From contig CM048745.1 in the NCBI GenBank assembly GCA_026315105.1, positions 150,729,323 through 150,793,322 on the forward strand: a DNA stretch of 64,000 nucleotides, in the 5' to 3' direction. Below the pieces are notes generated by a model. The model worked only from the letters and a program-made list of their open reading frames with translations. It had not been told where the DNA came from and searched no databases. The stretch is from Locusta migratoria (taxonomy: Eukaryota > Arthropoda > Insecta > Orthoptera > Acrididae). Both the position numbers and the translations under genes were made by a program. Shown one piece after another: positions 21,987-32,752 of the stretch (the first letter of the stretch is position 1; each line of letters starts with the position of its first letter).

Positions 21987-22146
21987 AAAAAATGTTCAAA
22001 TGTTTGTAGACCTTATGGGACTTAACTACGGGGTCATCAGTCCCTAAACATATTTATGAAGTAGCTTATACTACGGACGGCACAAATATCCATGCCCGAG
22101 GGGATTGTGACTAGCGCTCCGCAGAACGCTCGGCCACCGCGGTCGG
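21987..22146 (-). repeat. SINE with internally shortened head (copy F)
   Basis: Minus-strand SINE inserted in the P-element remnant, with 13-bp flanks CTGTCACCTAGTC / CTGTCATCTAGTC (21974-21986, 22147-22159; one mismatch). The head lacks most of the segment between the boxes, including the B box, so this copy could not drive its own pol III transcription. Confidence 0.88.
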
Positions 22147-22414
22147 CTGTCATCTAGTCTGCTGTGTGGAATTATGCCGAGTACGTTTGAAGCCATGGCA
22201 ATATCAGAAGGGGAAGCAGAGAGACTGGAAATAAGTTTTAGTTGTGAGGCTGCTGCACTGTCTGCTGTGACAGATGTTGAATGCCCAGCTGAAGGACTCA
22301 GATATCTGGCAGGATACATTGCACGCCGTCCTGCGAAATATGTCACCTCACTGGGGGTGTCGTCTAATGAACTACTTTGTCCTCTTCCAAAACAACTAAC
22401 AGAATACGGGTATA

Positions 22415-22981
22415 GGGTAAGGTGGTACAAATTCGATATAGGTACAATTCTGATCAACAAAAGTTTCCGCGCCATTTGTCTGTCTCGTAGTGTCTCGTTG
22501 TGTCGCGTTGTAGAGTAGCAGGTTTCTACAGCTCCTCCTGTCTTTTCCAAGAATACACCGCTTTGCGGTAAGGAGATATAAATTTTTTCCCTTTAAAGAG
22601 GTAAGTGAAGCTACTTAGTGTAACGCGCTCTTATAAAATATCTAGTTAAGGGTGAGGGGATTTTATGCAAAAAATGCAGTGTTTGGTACCACGAAGTATG
22701 CGTTGGTGCGTAACAGAAAAGTGCGTTTTATGTGGAAGATGCTCGTGATCAAAATTGTACGACGAAGTGATCATAATTGTACCTAGTGTGGTACATTTTC
22801 GATCGATGTTTCTCAATTCCGTAACCTTTTCTTTGTGTTTATACCAACATTTGTAACTGTATAATATTTGTGTTACATATCCATTAAACATCCAAGAACA
22901 AGTGCCATAGTTAAAATTATTCTTTTTCACAATTTATTTCCAGTTATAATAACATTTGACCGAAATTGTACCACCTTACCC
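22415..22981. mobile_element. MITE with GGGTAAGGTGGTACAA ends
   Basis: A 567-bp element with terminal inverted repeats GGGTAAGGTGGTACAA (22415-22430 and inverted 22966-22981), flanked by TATA on both sides (22411-22414, 22982-22985). No transposase is inside. It splits the P-element coding remnant. A TA or TATA target points to a DNA transposon; the superfamily is undecided. Confidence 0.8.
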
Positions 22982-23330
22982 TATAGAATTTCTATCACGT
23001 GGAGGTTTGTTAGTGCCGTCTGACGAGTGGATGCGACAGATCTCAGAGTTTGAGGTGCTGTTAAACGAGATTAACGGAAGTGACATACTTTCAAAAGAAA
23101 AAAAAATATTTCTAAGAGATTAGCCGATATAATTTCGCAGAAATATCCTAACGTGGCGCCGGAGGTCATGAAAATATTCTTACGGACCCGAATTTTTATT
23201 CGATTGCGCTACCTCAACATGAAGCTGAAGAGAGAGAAAGCAGCGGCATCACAGAGGCGAAAATCACGTCAGGGGCATTCTTCGGCTATCGGAAAGATTA
23301 AACGAGGTAAGTAACTGCAATAAGCAAAGC

Positions 23331-23583
23331 GTAAACAGTTAACTTTCGTGTGTTTAGTGGTGTTCTACGTCACTCGCTGGCAGTTCTGCTTCGCCACTGA
23401 CGTCATTTGAACGGCCAATAGCAGGTCGTTTCGCTTCGGGCCCAACCTTTTATAGAATAACCTTGGACAGGTCGATGCATCGCATTCAGCTCCTGATGAC
23501 GCCAGGCCGACGCTTGCCTAGCGTGCCACTTAGCTCACTCGCCTGGGTACTGACTGGTGCGGATGGACCTCTGTGTGTTGCAG
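23331..23583. other. Intron sequence before exon b
   Basis: Nothing recognised except the acceptor region GTGTGTTGCAG before exon b. Confidence 0.4.
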
Positions 23584-23695
23584 ACGCTGAACATGGCGCG
23601 CCTGCTGTACATGAGGTCAGACGGCCCGCAGATGAGCGACGCGGCCATACAGGACTACGCCAACGCCTCCGTCTCCGCCTTCTCCTCCTACTACC
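23584..23695 (+). CDS. Host gene exon b (internal), unknown protein
   Basis: A 112-base exon between acceptor CTGTGTGTTGCAG and donor CTACC|GTGAGT. It begins in phase 0, matching the end of exon a, and encodes 37 residues: TLNMARLLYMRSDGPQ, MSDAAIQDYANASVSAFSSYY, plus one base of the next codon. GC is about 65 percent with C/G third positions, in strong contrast to its flanks. NAS is a potential N-glycosylation site if the protein is secreted, but no signal peptide is in the window. Exon c starts with exactly two bases to complete the split codon (CGT, Arg). Function unknown. Confidence 0.72.
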
Positions 23696-25149
23696 GTGAG
23701 TAGCAAGCCGTCTTTTCTGTCATCATTGCTTCTGTGTGATTCTCAATCTAGGAAAATGCCGGGATGGTTCCTTTAAAAAGGAGCGGCCGATTTCGTTACC
23801 CTTTCCTTAACAAAACGACCCAAGCTTGTCCTCCATCTTTAACCCTAGCATTAACAAGCGGGGTATCCTGACTACCACAGGTTGATTTTTTAAAATACTT
23901 TTTATATACAAAACTATATCTTTTTTCCGTGATCCCCCTTTTATGAAACGAAGTTGTCCCATGTAAATCCGTGAAGTTCTTCAGGAGATTAGAGATCTGT
24001 AATAGATTAGCTGTACACCCGTGCTTCACAACGGATATTAAAGATAGGATACTGTAGTAAACCGTTTTCTAGGCATTTCTAAAGAGAAGGGACAAGATCT
24101 AATAAGCACGCACGGAAATCAGCAGTGGGATACAGCTGGGTTAAATTTTACTTGCATGGGCAGCGGTTTAGTTTGATATCATTGGCAACGAACTATTCGC
24201 TTTAGGAAGTTTATTAATTTACTCATCAGAACAGCATAAATTATTTATTTCATCTTGAACATAAAGAATTATTCCCCACAATCTAAGTGACAGAATTTTC
24301 AAAAAGCATTGAACGGCCGTTGCCAACATCAGAGCAGTACGCCGATGCCGTAAGTAAAATTACATCCCTTGTTCTAGTCTATTACACCACAATTATGAGA
24401 ATGAAAAAAGAAGCATCGGCATCTGTTAGTTATTTGGTGTGCTATGTAACTAACATCGCAATTTGTTCTTTCCTGTACTGTGGCGTTTTCTACGCATTCT
24501 TAAACATAACGAACTCAAAATCTAATGAGGATAGGCCTACACCGAAATAAGAAAGGGAACTACATAAATTTGATTTTCCTTGGAAAGAATTCTTGTGTAA
24601 ATATATTCATTGAATTCACATAGTGGTAATTTTGTTACTGGCAATTTTACCACTTGAGCAGCATATACTAATATATGACTTATGAACTTTTCATCACAGA
24701 CATACATTAACGTATGTCTACAGTATGTGTATTGCAGTGATCTCAAAGATAGTATGGAGATGGCACTGTGTATTACGAAACCGTGACGCTCGAGATATAG
24801 GCTATTTGTCTCTCTAATCCAGTTGTCAGTTATTTTGATCCCAAGCACTACTGTTGTCTTTCCAGTGTTTATATTGAGATCATTGTTAAATTGCTAGTGT
24901 AGTTAATGCTCATTTAATGTATGTCTGTGTTTCCTAGTGTTTTATCTTTGAGCATCTATTGATCGTCGAATTGCTCCATATTTTACGAATTTTTGTTCGC
25001 TACACACACCCACCGCCACACACCGCGACCGAAACACCATAGTGCACACCGCAAACCTAAAGGCTTCTCTCATGCATAATTTTGGCTACCAAGTGAAATA
25101 TACGGACACACGACCCACGTTCCATTTTTATATATGTATATTGATTTAG
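23696..25149. other. Intron 2, no recognisable element
   Basis: AT-rich sequence. Several short frames (for example plus 24287-24550) show no known motif. Confidence 0.5.
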
Positions 25150-25855
25150 GAGACAATCAGAGCAGCTCTTTTAAACTGTTCGCGAATGATGCTGTCGTTT
25201 CTTGGTTAGTAAAGCCACCATAAGATCAAAAGCAGCTGCGAAGTGATTTAGATATCTGCATCATGCAAAAAATGGCAATTGAATCTCAACAATGAAAAGT
25301 ATGAAGTGTCCCATATGAGCACGAAAAGTAATCCGTTAAACTTAATTTACACGATAAATCAATCAAATCTAAAGGACGCAAATTCTATTAATTACCTAGG
25401 AGTAACAATAACGAACAACTTAAATCGGAAAGAACACACAGAAAATATTGTAGCTAAAGCGGACAAAAGACTACGTTTCATCGGCAGAACACTTAGAAGA
25501 TGCAACAGTTCTAATAAAGAAACCGCCTACACTACAATTGTGCGTCCTATTTTGGAGTACTGCTTCACATTGTGGGATGCACACCAGGTGGGACTGAAGG
25601 ACGATTTACATAAAGTTCAGAGAAGGGCAGCTTATTTTGTATTAAAGCGATTTAGGGGAGATGGTGTCACGGAAATGATGCACGAGTTGGGGTGGAAATC
25701 TTTAATCGAAGGCGTTAATCATTGCGTAATTTCTTTCACCAACTTTCTCTTCCGAAATCTAACTTTTTTTTTTCTTTTTTTCTTTTTTTTGCACTCACCT
25801 ACATAGGGAGACATGGTCGTCATAATAAAATATGAGAAATCAGTCGCGGAGCATC
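25150..25855 (+). mobile_element. Jockey/CR1-like LINE fragment
   Basis: The plus strand reads FKLFANDAVVSWL (catalytic FADD changed to FAND), KYEVSHMSTKSNPLN, NYLGVTITNNLNRKEH, RPILEYCFTLWDAHQVG, then after a T-rich interruption a trace of PTYLGRH (about 25795). Same family as 15207-16235. SINE copy G follows immediately. About 100 bp resembling the LINE's last codons (FLSHAIEEWNGREME) occur at 27848-27892. Confidence 0.82.
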
Positions 25856-26035
25856 GGCCGAGCGCATTGAGGCGCTATGCTGCGATGCGCGAGGCCGTTC
25901 CCCGCGGGGGGGGGGGGTTCAATTCCCCCCCTCGGGCATGGATGTTTACGCTGTCTTTAGTATAAGGTAGTTTGTAAGTTTAGGGACTGATGACCCCGCA
26001 GTTAAGTCTCTTAAGCTTTACATACATTTGAACAT
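25856..26035 (+). repeat. SINE with second head type (copy G)
   Basis: Plus-strand SINE whose head reads CGGCCGAGCGCATTGAGGCG, clearly different from the common type between the boxes, but whose body and tail (GGGACTGATGACCCCG, TTTGAACATTT) are the shared ones. The B-box region is distorted by a G run (about 25907-25917) and a C for G change. Confidence 0.85.
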
Positions 26036-26204
26036 TTGTGTGGTATACATCTAAATCATTTTTGAGCAGATCTATCATTTTGACAGCTTCTGAAAGAATG
26101 TCAGACCTTTACAGAATTTTGCTTGCAGTATTAATTTCTGATAAAATGTTGTACCATATCACAACTGATCATATGAACCTGTAATACTTTCATTTTGACA
26201 TTAG

Positions 26205-26340
26205 TGAACTCATACTAAAGACGACACAAACATACATGTCGGAGGGGGGGGGGGAATCTGAACCCCCGACGGGGAACGGCCTCGCGCATCATAGCATAGC
26301 GCCTCAATGCGCTCGAACGCTCCGCCGCGGCTATACCACA
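26205..26340 (-). repeat. SINE, second head type, 3'-truncated (copy H)
   Basis: Minus-strand SINE head of the same type as copy G, facing it about 170 bases away. The tail is missing beyond about 26205. The B box is interrupted by a G run (26244-26253). Confidence 0.75.
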
Positions 26341-26739
26341 CAGACAGTGCATTTGAACAAATCTTTTGCTGAAGATTTAGAATGTAAACCTGAATTCAAA
26401 GAACTGCACGTCCATGTCCTCGGAACCAACGATTTGATTACAAAACTTCAGATGGTCCTATATTAGACCCAAAAACTAAGTTTAAAATAAATTTTTAATT
26501 TTTGTTATTTGACACAGTGATCTTACAATTAAGTGGAAGATTCCATTTGTTGACAGAACACAACAACGAGTTTTCATTTTTGCAAAACATTGAAAGCTGG
26601 ACAGAATTGGACTGACAACAATGATAAACACAATGTCTCAACCTTGAAGAAAGGTTAACACATGAAAATAGATCGTTTATTGATGGGGATGAGCTGTTCA
26701 ATGAGTTGGAATTCTTTCCTTTTATTTATTTACTTATTT

Positions 26740-27300
26740 ATTTACACGAATTGGCCAACTAAGGACCACGTTACAAATTTAATTTTATATTCAGTTTCTT
26801 CTTTCTCTTCTGTAGGGCTGCTCTTCTGCCTGCTGCCATTTTTGCCAGGTGTTCAGCTATCAGTTTCCTGTTGGTCTTCTTTCTTGGGGCCTCCGGAAAA
26901 ACCTCGAATTCGGTTATTCCCTATTCATCGTGTACATTTCCGTGAGTCCAAGTTCCACGAGGTCTTTCTTTATTCCTTTGCAAGCAACAGTTGGGTGTTT
27001 TCCTCTGTTGAATTAAATTGAAGATTTTCTTCGTTAATTTGCTGTCACCCATTCTCACCAGATGACCGAAGAACATAAGCCTACTTTTTCTCATTTCCGT
27101 TGTAACTGGTTTAATAAATTGATAGAACTTCTCATTGCTCATCTTTACCCATGTTTCGCCAATGTTTTTGTGTCCACCAAGAAGCTTCCTCAAAATTACC
27201 CTTTCCTTCCTCTCGAGCTCATCTACTAATCGTTTGTTCTTGAGGGAGAATGTTTGTGCTGCTTATTGTACTTCTGTTCTTGTTACTGTTGTATAGTGCA
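26740..27300 (-). mobile_element. LINE C-terminal fragment, another family
   Basis: The minus strand reads RKLLGGHKNIGETWVKMSNEKFY, RLMFFGHLVRMGDSKLTKKIF, then TEFEVFPEAPRKKTNRKLIAEHL near the C-terminus. The FFGH.VRM pattern is typical of C-termini of RTE/L2-like LINEs. No RT core is present. Confidence 0.65.
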
Positions 27301-27375
27301 ATAACTTCGCATTTTGAGATACGCATTTTTTGTTGTACAGCTTCATTGTTAAAATTTGCGCCCTCCTGAATTTAA

Positions 27376-27399
27376 TATATATATATATATATATATATT
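27376..27399. repeat. (AT)n microsatellite
   Basis: TA dinucleotide run of about 24 bases. Confidence 0.95.
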
Positions 27400-27804
27400 A
27401 GTTTCCTTTTTGCAAAGAAAAAATATCTCTTTATACGTTACATTTTATTTATTCCAATAATTTAAAGTCTGTGTTCCCAAATGTTTCAACATCTTTGCGC
27501 ATATATTTAACACTTTATGTGACAGAGGTCATTTTCCAAACTGAAATTAATAAAAAAAACTATTTACGACCAACCATGACTCAACGTAGACTGACATATT
27601 TGGCCATCATTAGAATCGAATCAAAAGTAGATTATAACACATATGTTACGATAAAAAGTTTACCGATTTAAAAGCCAGAAAAATTGAATTACGTGTCTAA
27701 AATGTTCAATATTTTTATGCAAGTATTAAATAAATAAAATGGAACATAAAAAACTTAAATTTGTGGTTTTTTTCTCTTTGATGGCAAAAGTGGCACTAGC
27801 TGAT

Positions 27805-27915
27805 TTTTCGCACCCCGGCGCCCAATATCATTACGACGGTCGTGAGTTTCTCTCGCACGCTATTGAAGAATGGAACGGTAGAGAAATGGAATAAAAGCGG
27901 TTCGATGGACTCTCG
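27805..27915 (+). mobile_element. LINE 3' end fragment
   Basis: Translates as FLSHAIEEWNGREME and a stop, matching the end of the 15207-16235 family (FPRAIREWNGRE). It may be the displaced end of the LINE at 25150. Confidence 0.6.
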
Positions 27916-28199
27916 CCAACGACATCCCCCTAGAACCGGGGGTGGACATTGCTCAGTTCGCCGACGACACGGCATTCTACACTAGTGAAAAAGGGGTAAT
28001 CATCATCAGAAGGTTCCAAAGACAAGTTAAACTGATCAGAAAATGGTGTCGGAAGAACAAAATGCAACTAAACGCTGAAAAAAATCTGCAGCAATGTACT
28101 TCACAAGAAAAAGACCACATCTTGACGAACGCCTACGACTGAATGCCCAAGAACTACCCTGGAGGCAAAATGTCAAGTACCTTGGTGTAACTCTGGACA

Positions 28200-28399
28200 G
28201 CCGGCCGCGGTGGACGAGGGGACTCAGGCGCTCCAGTCACGGTCTGCACGGCCACTACGGTCGGGGGTTCGAATCCCCCCTCGGGCAAGGATATTTGTGC
28301 CGTCCTAGTTCGTAAGTAGTTCATAAGTAGTTTGTAAGTTTAGGGACTGATGACCCCGTAGTTAAGTCCCATAGACTATACAAACATTTGAACATTTAG
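28200..28399 (+). repeat. tRNA-derived SINE, common type (copy I), exact TSD
   Basis: Plus-strand SINE inserted in the RT of the LINE around it, flanked by the 9-bp duplication CTCTGGACA (28191-28199 and 28400-28408). One change in the A box (GGACGAGGGG). It has the standard body and tail. Confidence 0.93.
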
Positions 28400-28661
28400 C
28401 TCTGGACACAAAACTGCTGTACCACACCCACATCGCTGAGAAGAAAACAAAAGGCCTTAACTTAGCTAAAGCCCTGTTCCCACTCTTCAGTTCCAACAAT
28501 CTCAACTTACTAACCAAAAAAATTTTGTACAAAATCACCGTCCTAACATCAATCACCGTCCTCATGGGGCATAGCGAGCAAGACAACCAAAAACAACTTA
28601 CAAATTGTTCAAAACAAAGTCCTCCGATGGAGCTTACACGCCAAACCATGGGCCAGAGTAA

Positions 28662-28819
28662 CACAAAGGATTCTAAAAAAGCTGATTGGCTGCAGTAATG
28701 AAGGAGTTGTAAAATTCTTTATTTTTCTCTTTAGCGCAAAGAGAAAAAAAAAAAGGATTTTACAACATCTACAACTCCTTCATTACTGCAGTCAATCAGA
28801 TTTTTTAGAATCCTTTGTG
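28662..28819. repeat. 158-bp near-perfect palindrome inside a LINE
   Basis: CACAAAGGATTCTAAAAAA at 28662 is matched by its complement at about 28801-28819. The arms pair almost throughout (about 75 and 83 bases) with a centre of only a few bases (about 28734-28738). It would form a very stable hairpin or cruciform. It may be a small MITE or a product of template switching. Confidence 0.85.
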
Positions 28820-29340
28820 CTGTCATATTAATAATGGCTGCCTACCTCTACCAGGATTTTAAGTTCGATTTGCAATGGACCAGAGTGACAGAAATGCACC
28901 AGACCACGGAGATGGACACCGTAGAAGTAACGATTCAAAAATTTGCCAAAAAAGTTTACGAAAAATTAGATTTAATAAGAGACCAATGCAGACAATTAGC
29001 CAACGTAGGAAATTGCAAGCCTAAACGCTGGCATATACAAAAGGTTCCAAGAAGCCTAATAGAGGAACCCGAGAATTAGGAAAATAGCCCTAAATTAAGC
29101 AGTGAACCAAAATTATAACAGAAAGCTAAAGGCCCTAAGCCAAAATAGAAACGTAACAAACATATCAGGGAACCATAAATTTAGAATGTTATCATTTAGC
29201 AAGCCTTCAGCCAAAAAGAGCAAACAACAAAATGTCACAAAAACAAAAAACAATCAGTACGACAACCCAGTGACAATTAGCTGAATCAAAACACAACGAA
29301 AAAAAAAAAAAAAAAAAAGAAAGAAAGAAATGTAAAAATA

Positions 29341-29507
29341 TCAACAAATGTCCGATCAAATTAACGATCCCTACCTACCACCCCCCCAACCCCCCCCCCG
29401 GCAAAGTGAAATAGAAAGTGCCCCCCAACAGCACAACCAAACCACACACAAACACCAATACGCGGAAAATCGGCAAAGCCGCAGAGGCCTTTGTAACACT
29501 TTGCGAG

Positions 29508-29554
<47 letters not shown>

Positions 29555-29913
29555 TAAAAAAACTCTGCCGTGCACGTAAATTAGCGGAGGACATATTTAG
29601 ATGTAGAGGTATGTTGTCTGGTTAAAGGCAATTGCGGGACTCATCTGTAAATGGTATTTGGTGCCAATTCTGAAGAGTCCATTCAGATTGCTGTTGGGCC
29701 CGTTTCTACGGTCCTGCAAGGTGTCTAGGTGTTAATACCAACGCTGTGGATGTCAGGAGCGAAGCTGCTTCTTATCAGTCAACTACGTACAGCTTGAGTC
29801 GAAACACCACGTTATAAATACACAAAAATCATTATCCAGAATGGCGGCGTTCTTTGCAGGGAGACAGATCGAGGCAAGGCATCGACAGTATGTTTCTACC
29901 TCCGCCATGTCCA
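29341..29913. other. Unassigned sequence with (CA)n and C runs
   Basis: Contains a C-rich stretch (29381-29399), a (CA)n microsatellite at 29510-29553, and otherwise unrecognised DNA. Confidence 0.6.
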
Positions 29914-30139
29914 AAAAAAATGTTCAAATGTTTGTAGAGCTTATGGGACTTAACAACGGGGTCATCAGTCCCTAAACTTACGAACTACTTACGAACTAGC
30001 TAACACTAAGGACGGTATAAATATCCATGCCCGAGGGGGGATTTGAACCCCCGACCGTTGTGGAAGTGTACACCATGACTGGCGCGCCTCAGCCGCGCCT
30101 CAGCCGCGCCTCAGTCCCTTCGGCCACCGCGGCCTGCCT
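29914..30139 (-). repeat. SINE with triplicated 11-bp unit in the head (copy J)
   Basis: Minus-strand SINE flanked by GCCATGTCC (29905-29913 and 30140-30148). The sequence CGCGCCTCAGC is repeated three times in tandem (about 30084-30117), lengthening the region next to the A box by about 22 bases. The B box is present with one change. Confidence 0.9.
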
Positions 30140-30289
30140 GCCATGTCCGAACAGCATCCCTTTGGTTCGCCCCCAGACGCCTGGAAACTACCTCTGGTGA
30201 GAGTCGCCCCTGAGACAACGTTCAAACTTCGGAATTGACCTTCTGAACTTCAGTCATCAAAAGCAGTGTACATCCTTCCTGTAGGTTTG

Positions 30290-31758
30290 TGGCGATTCGT
30301 GAATGAGTCGTTCATTTCAAAGAATACAAATAAAGAGTCGTAAGAATCGAATCGTGATTCGGACGAATCGTCGTTCAAAAGAATCGTCTGTCTAGTGACG
30401 ATTCCAAGTTCCAACGATTCATGATTCGAAGGAGACTGCTGGATCATACCGAATCGTGCCGAATGATTACGAATACCGGAGAGCAGTCAAGAGGCGGACG
30501 AATCGTCGATTCCAAGATCCAACGATTCATGATTCGAAGGCAAACTGGCGAATCGTGTCGAATGATTACGAAAGCCCGAAAGTATTCAAGGAGGAGGACG
30601 CGTTTGAACAAAGGCAGCACAGAACGAAGATCGTGAGCCGTTAATTATTATTCACGAACTACAGGTGACAGAAACGGATCGCAGCGAAATACACAGCTGC
30701 CGATACACACGATTAACACCAAAAAATCAAAGTATGATTAAACTTACGTACTTCTTATGCATTGCAGATGCATCGCAACACACACACGCCGTTTACATAT
30801 AATATATTTAAACGAGCTATTCTTGCACATTTATATTCCGCATATCCCGGAAACGGCTATAACTATATGGATTATACTCTGTAGGCACTGTTAAGTGTTT
30901 AGAGAGGTTTTTGCTTTTTGAGTTCATCTACTTAGTTGTAGTTTTTTTGTAAAGACTCAATTTTACAAAAACATCCGTTTTATATAAAATCGTGATTTTA
31001 AATGTTTTTTTAACATCATCTCGAAAATCTTTTTTACTATTTACGTTTTTGTGTCTTTGCCGCAAGAACCGATTGTACACAGAGAAACGTTTTATATAAA
31101 AACGCGAATTTCTTGTGTGTCGAATAAACTTTAGTATTTAGACACGGATTTTAATTTTTAAAGTTTATTTATATAGCATGTTTCCTGAAATAACGTGATT
31201 TCTCAAAATAAGTGTTTCATAACGATCAGATATGTGTCAATTACCGTAAATTCAATCAAATTTATATTTAAATGGCTGAAGTATTCGAACGAAAAAAAGG
31301 TAATAGCAAGATACAAACTACATGATCTATATTCAGTGCAGAAATAATTGCTACCATAATACGTATTTATATCCGCTTGCAAAACTTCAAGCACTATTTT
31401 CTCGATAATTTTTTAGATTTGAATCGAATGGCTTTGGCTGGTTATTATTTTAAGTCTGAACTTGACGAACCACAAATATTTAAAACAATCAGATTCCGAT
31501 ATTGTCTCCTTTTTGGTATTCCGTACGAATCGTGCCGTCACAGACCAGAAAGAATCGTGAACGAATCGTATGAAAAGATTCACAAGATTGGATTCCAGTG
31601 CCATCTATGAGCAGGGTGTAGAACTTAAGAATCGTGCCATTGCAGACTACAAAGAATCGTAAAAGAATCGTGAACGAATCGTATGAATCGATTCACAGTG
31701 TGGGGTTGAATCGCAATAATCGATTCCTGAAAAAGAATCATGTTGCCCAACTCTATCT
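30290..31758. mobile_element. Putative hAT-like non-autonomous element, GAATCG-rich
   Basis: Two clusters (about 30293-30572 and 31525-31740) hold more than twenty copies of GAATCG or CGATTC around an AT-rich centre without ORFs. The right edge reads inverted as TAGAGTTGGGCAACATG (about 31741-31757), which resembles a hAT terminal repeat. The left terminal repeat was not found. Dense subterminal motifs are typical of hAT elements, where the transposase binds them. Confidence 0.55.
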
Positions 31759-32065
31759 TCCTCGTGTTAAGATTGGAACCAACAAGTTTAAATTTCATTG
31801 GCTATCATATGGCTCGGTCGCCATTTTTTTTGGTGTTCAGTACACTTGAGAGTAGTCAGTCTATCGTATGTTTTGTTGAGCTTGAAGTGTTGTATATATT
31901 GTATTCAATGTGTGTTACTTCTACAGTTTTTGCTGCTGAAATGTGCCTCAAGTGTGTTCAGCATTTAAATGCACAAATCGAAGTGATAAAAAGACAGGTA
32001 CTTCGTGCAAGAACACCAAATGTTTTTCCTGACTATTGGCACTTAGCTGCCACAAGAGTAGCAAG
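31759..32065. other. Unassigned sequence
   Basis: A plus-strand frame of 130 codons (31740-32132) runs through this region into the 3' UTR of the next LINE. It shows no recognised domain, and I do not regard it as a gene. Confidence 0.4.
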
Positions 32066-32752
32066 GATGGGGCCCCTCCACGCCCACACCAACGTGGTGA
32101 CCATCACAAAAGTTCTACTGTCACCTCCGTAATTAAGTTAGTTTGCTAAGGTGGATCACGGGATGTGGGAACCGCGATGTTATCCGTACGTGTGGGCGCG
32201 ATCACCCATTAATACGGTGCATCTGGAGATAGAATTGGTCGAAAGGTATACGAAGGGTAAAGGTATGTAAGGGCAGAGGAAAAAAAGTGCCAAGGCAAGA
32301 GCCAAGGGAAAAAAACCTCTGCGACAGTGGGGTAGGTATGAAGGGCAGTAGCGGTATGCTATCTGCGACAGATCATGCAAGGGTTGGTAATGTTAGTGAT
32401 GGGTATTTTCTCAGTACCATTAACTTTGCTAGGTTCGTCATAAAGTATCAGTCCGTTTTGATGCGAGGTTCTGCTGCGGCTGAGCTCCAATGATGCATCC
32501 TGGGTCGGCTGTGGCAGAATACCTGTAACATAGCCAAGTCTGTCAAGGTAGTTAGGCAGTTCGGTCATATAACTGGCTAAGTGTGCGGGACTGTTTAGGT
32601 TTGTTGGTGTTTAGTGCGATGAATATGGTTTCCCTGCTTTGCCTGTAGGTCGGCTGTGGGCTCAGCTGGCATTGCCAGTCAGATTGCTGTTTTGCAGGGG
32701 TTTGCCATGTTCATCGTGTTTGTGAGTTGGTGTTCCCTACGGCCGTAGGTGG

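Larger units (their letters stand above)
21650..23330 (+). pseudogene. P-element-like (THAP9-type) transposase C-terminal remnant
   Basis: Three plus-strand pieces are in order. 21656-21904 has SINSLFGL...LTARLNQDCLENLFLQIRGLG. 22174-22410 has AEGLRYLAGYIARRPAKYV. 22985-23300 has IEFLSRGGLLVPSDEWM, then degenerate FLRTRIFIRLRYLN. NQDCLENF and the LRYLAGYI and SRGGL blocks are hallmarks of the C-terminal half of P-element/THAP9 transposases. It is interrupted by a SINE (21987-22146) and a MITE (22415-22981) and carries frameshifts. The N-terminal THAP and catalytic halves are not seen. Confidence 0.75.
27916..29340 (+). mobile_element. Jockey-type LINE 3' part with SINE and hairpin insertions
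   Basis: The plus strand begins at IPLEPGVDIAQFADDTAFY (RT catalytic box intact), then KLIRKWCRKNKMQLNAEK, WRQNVKYLGVTLDS (28165-28198). SINE copy I follows, then LDTKLLYHTHI-like reading resumes at 28400. Later a 158-bp hairpin (28662-28819) interrupts it, and the C-terminal segment FAKKVYEKLDLIRDQC...KPKRWHIQKVPRSLIEEP ends at 29079. A 3' UTR leads to a poly(A) tail at 29300-29318 followed by GAAA units. Frameshifts are present near 28090. Confidence 0.82.

Noticed and set aside
29361..29594. Minus-strand Cys-Val repeat ORF
   Set aside because: Translation of the (CA)n microsatellite.
30084..30117. Short direct repeats as a CRISPR-like array
   Set aside because: It is an 11-bp expansion inside a SINE with no spacers, in eukaryotic DNA.
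31740..32132. 130-codon ORF as a host gene
   Set aside because: It runs into the LINE 3' UTR, has no recognisable domain and has ordinary intron composition.
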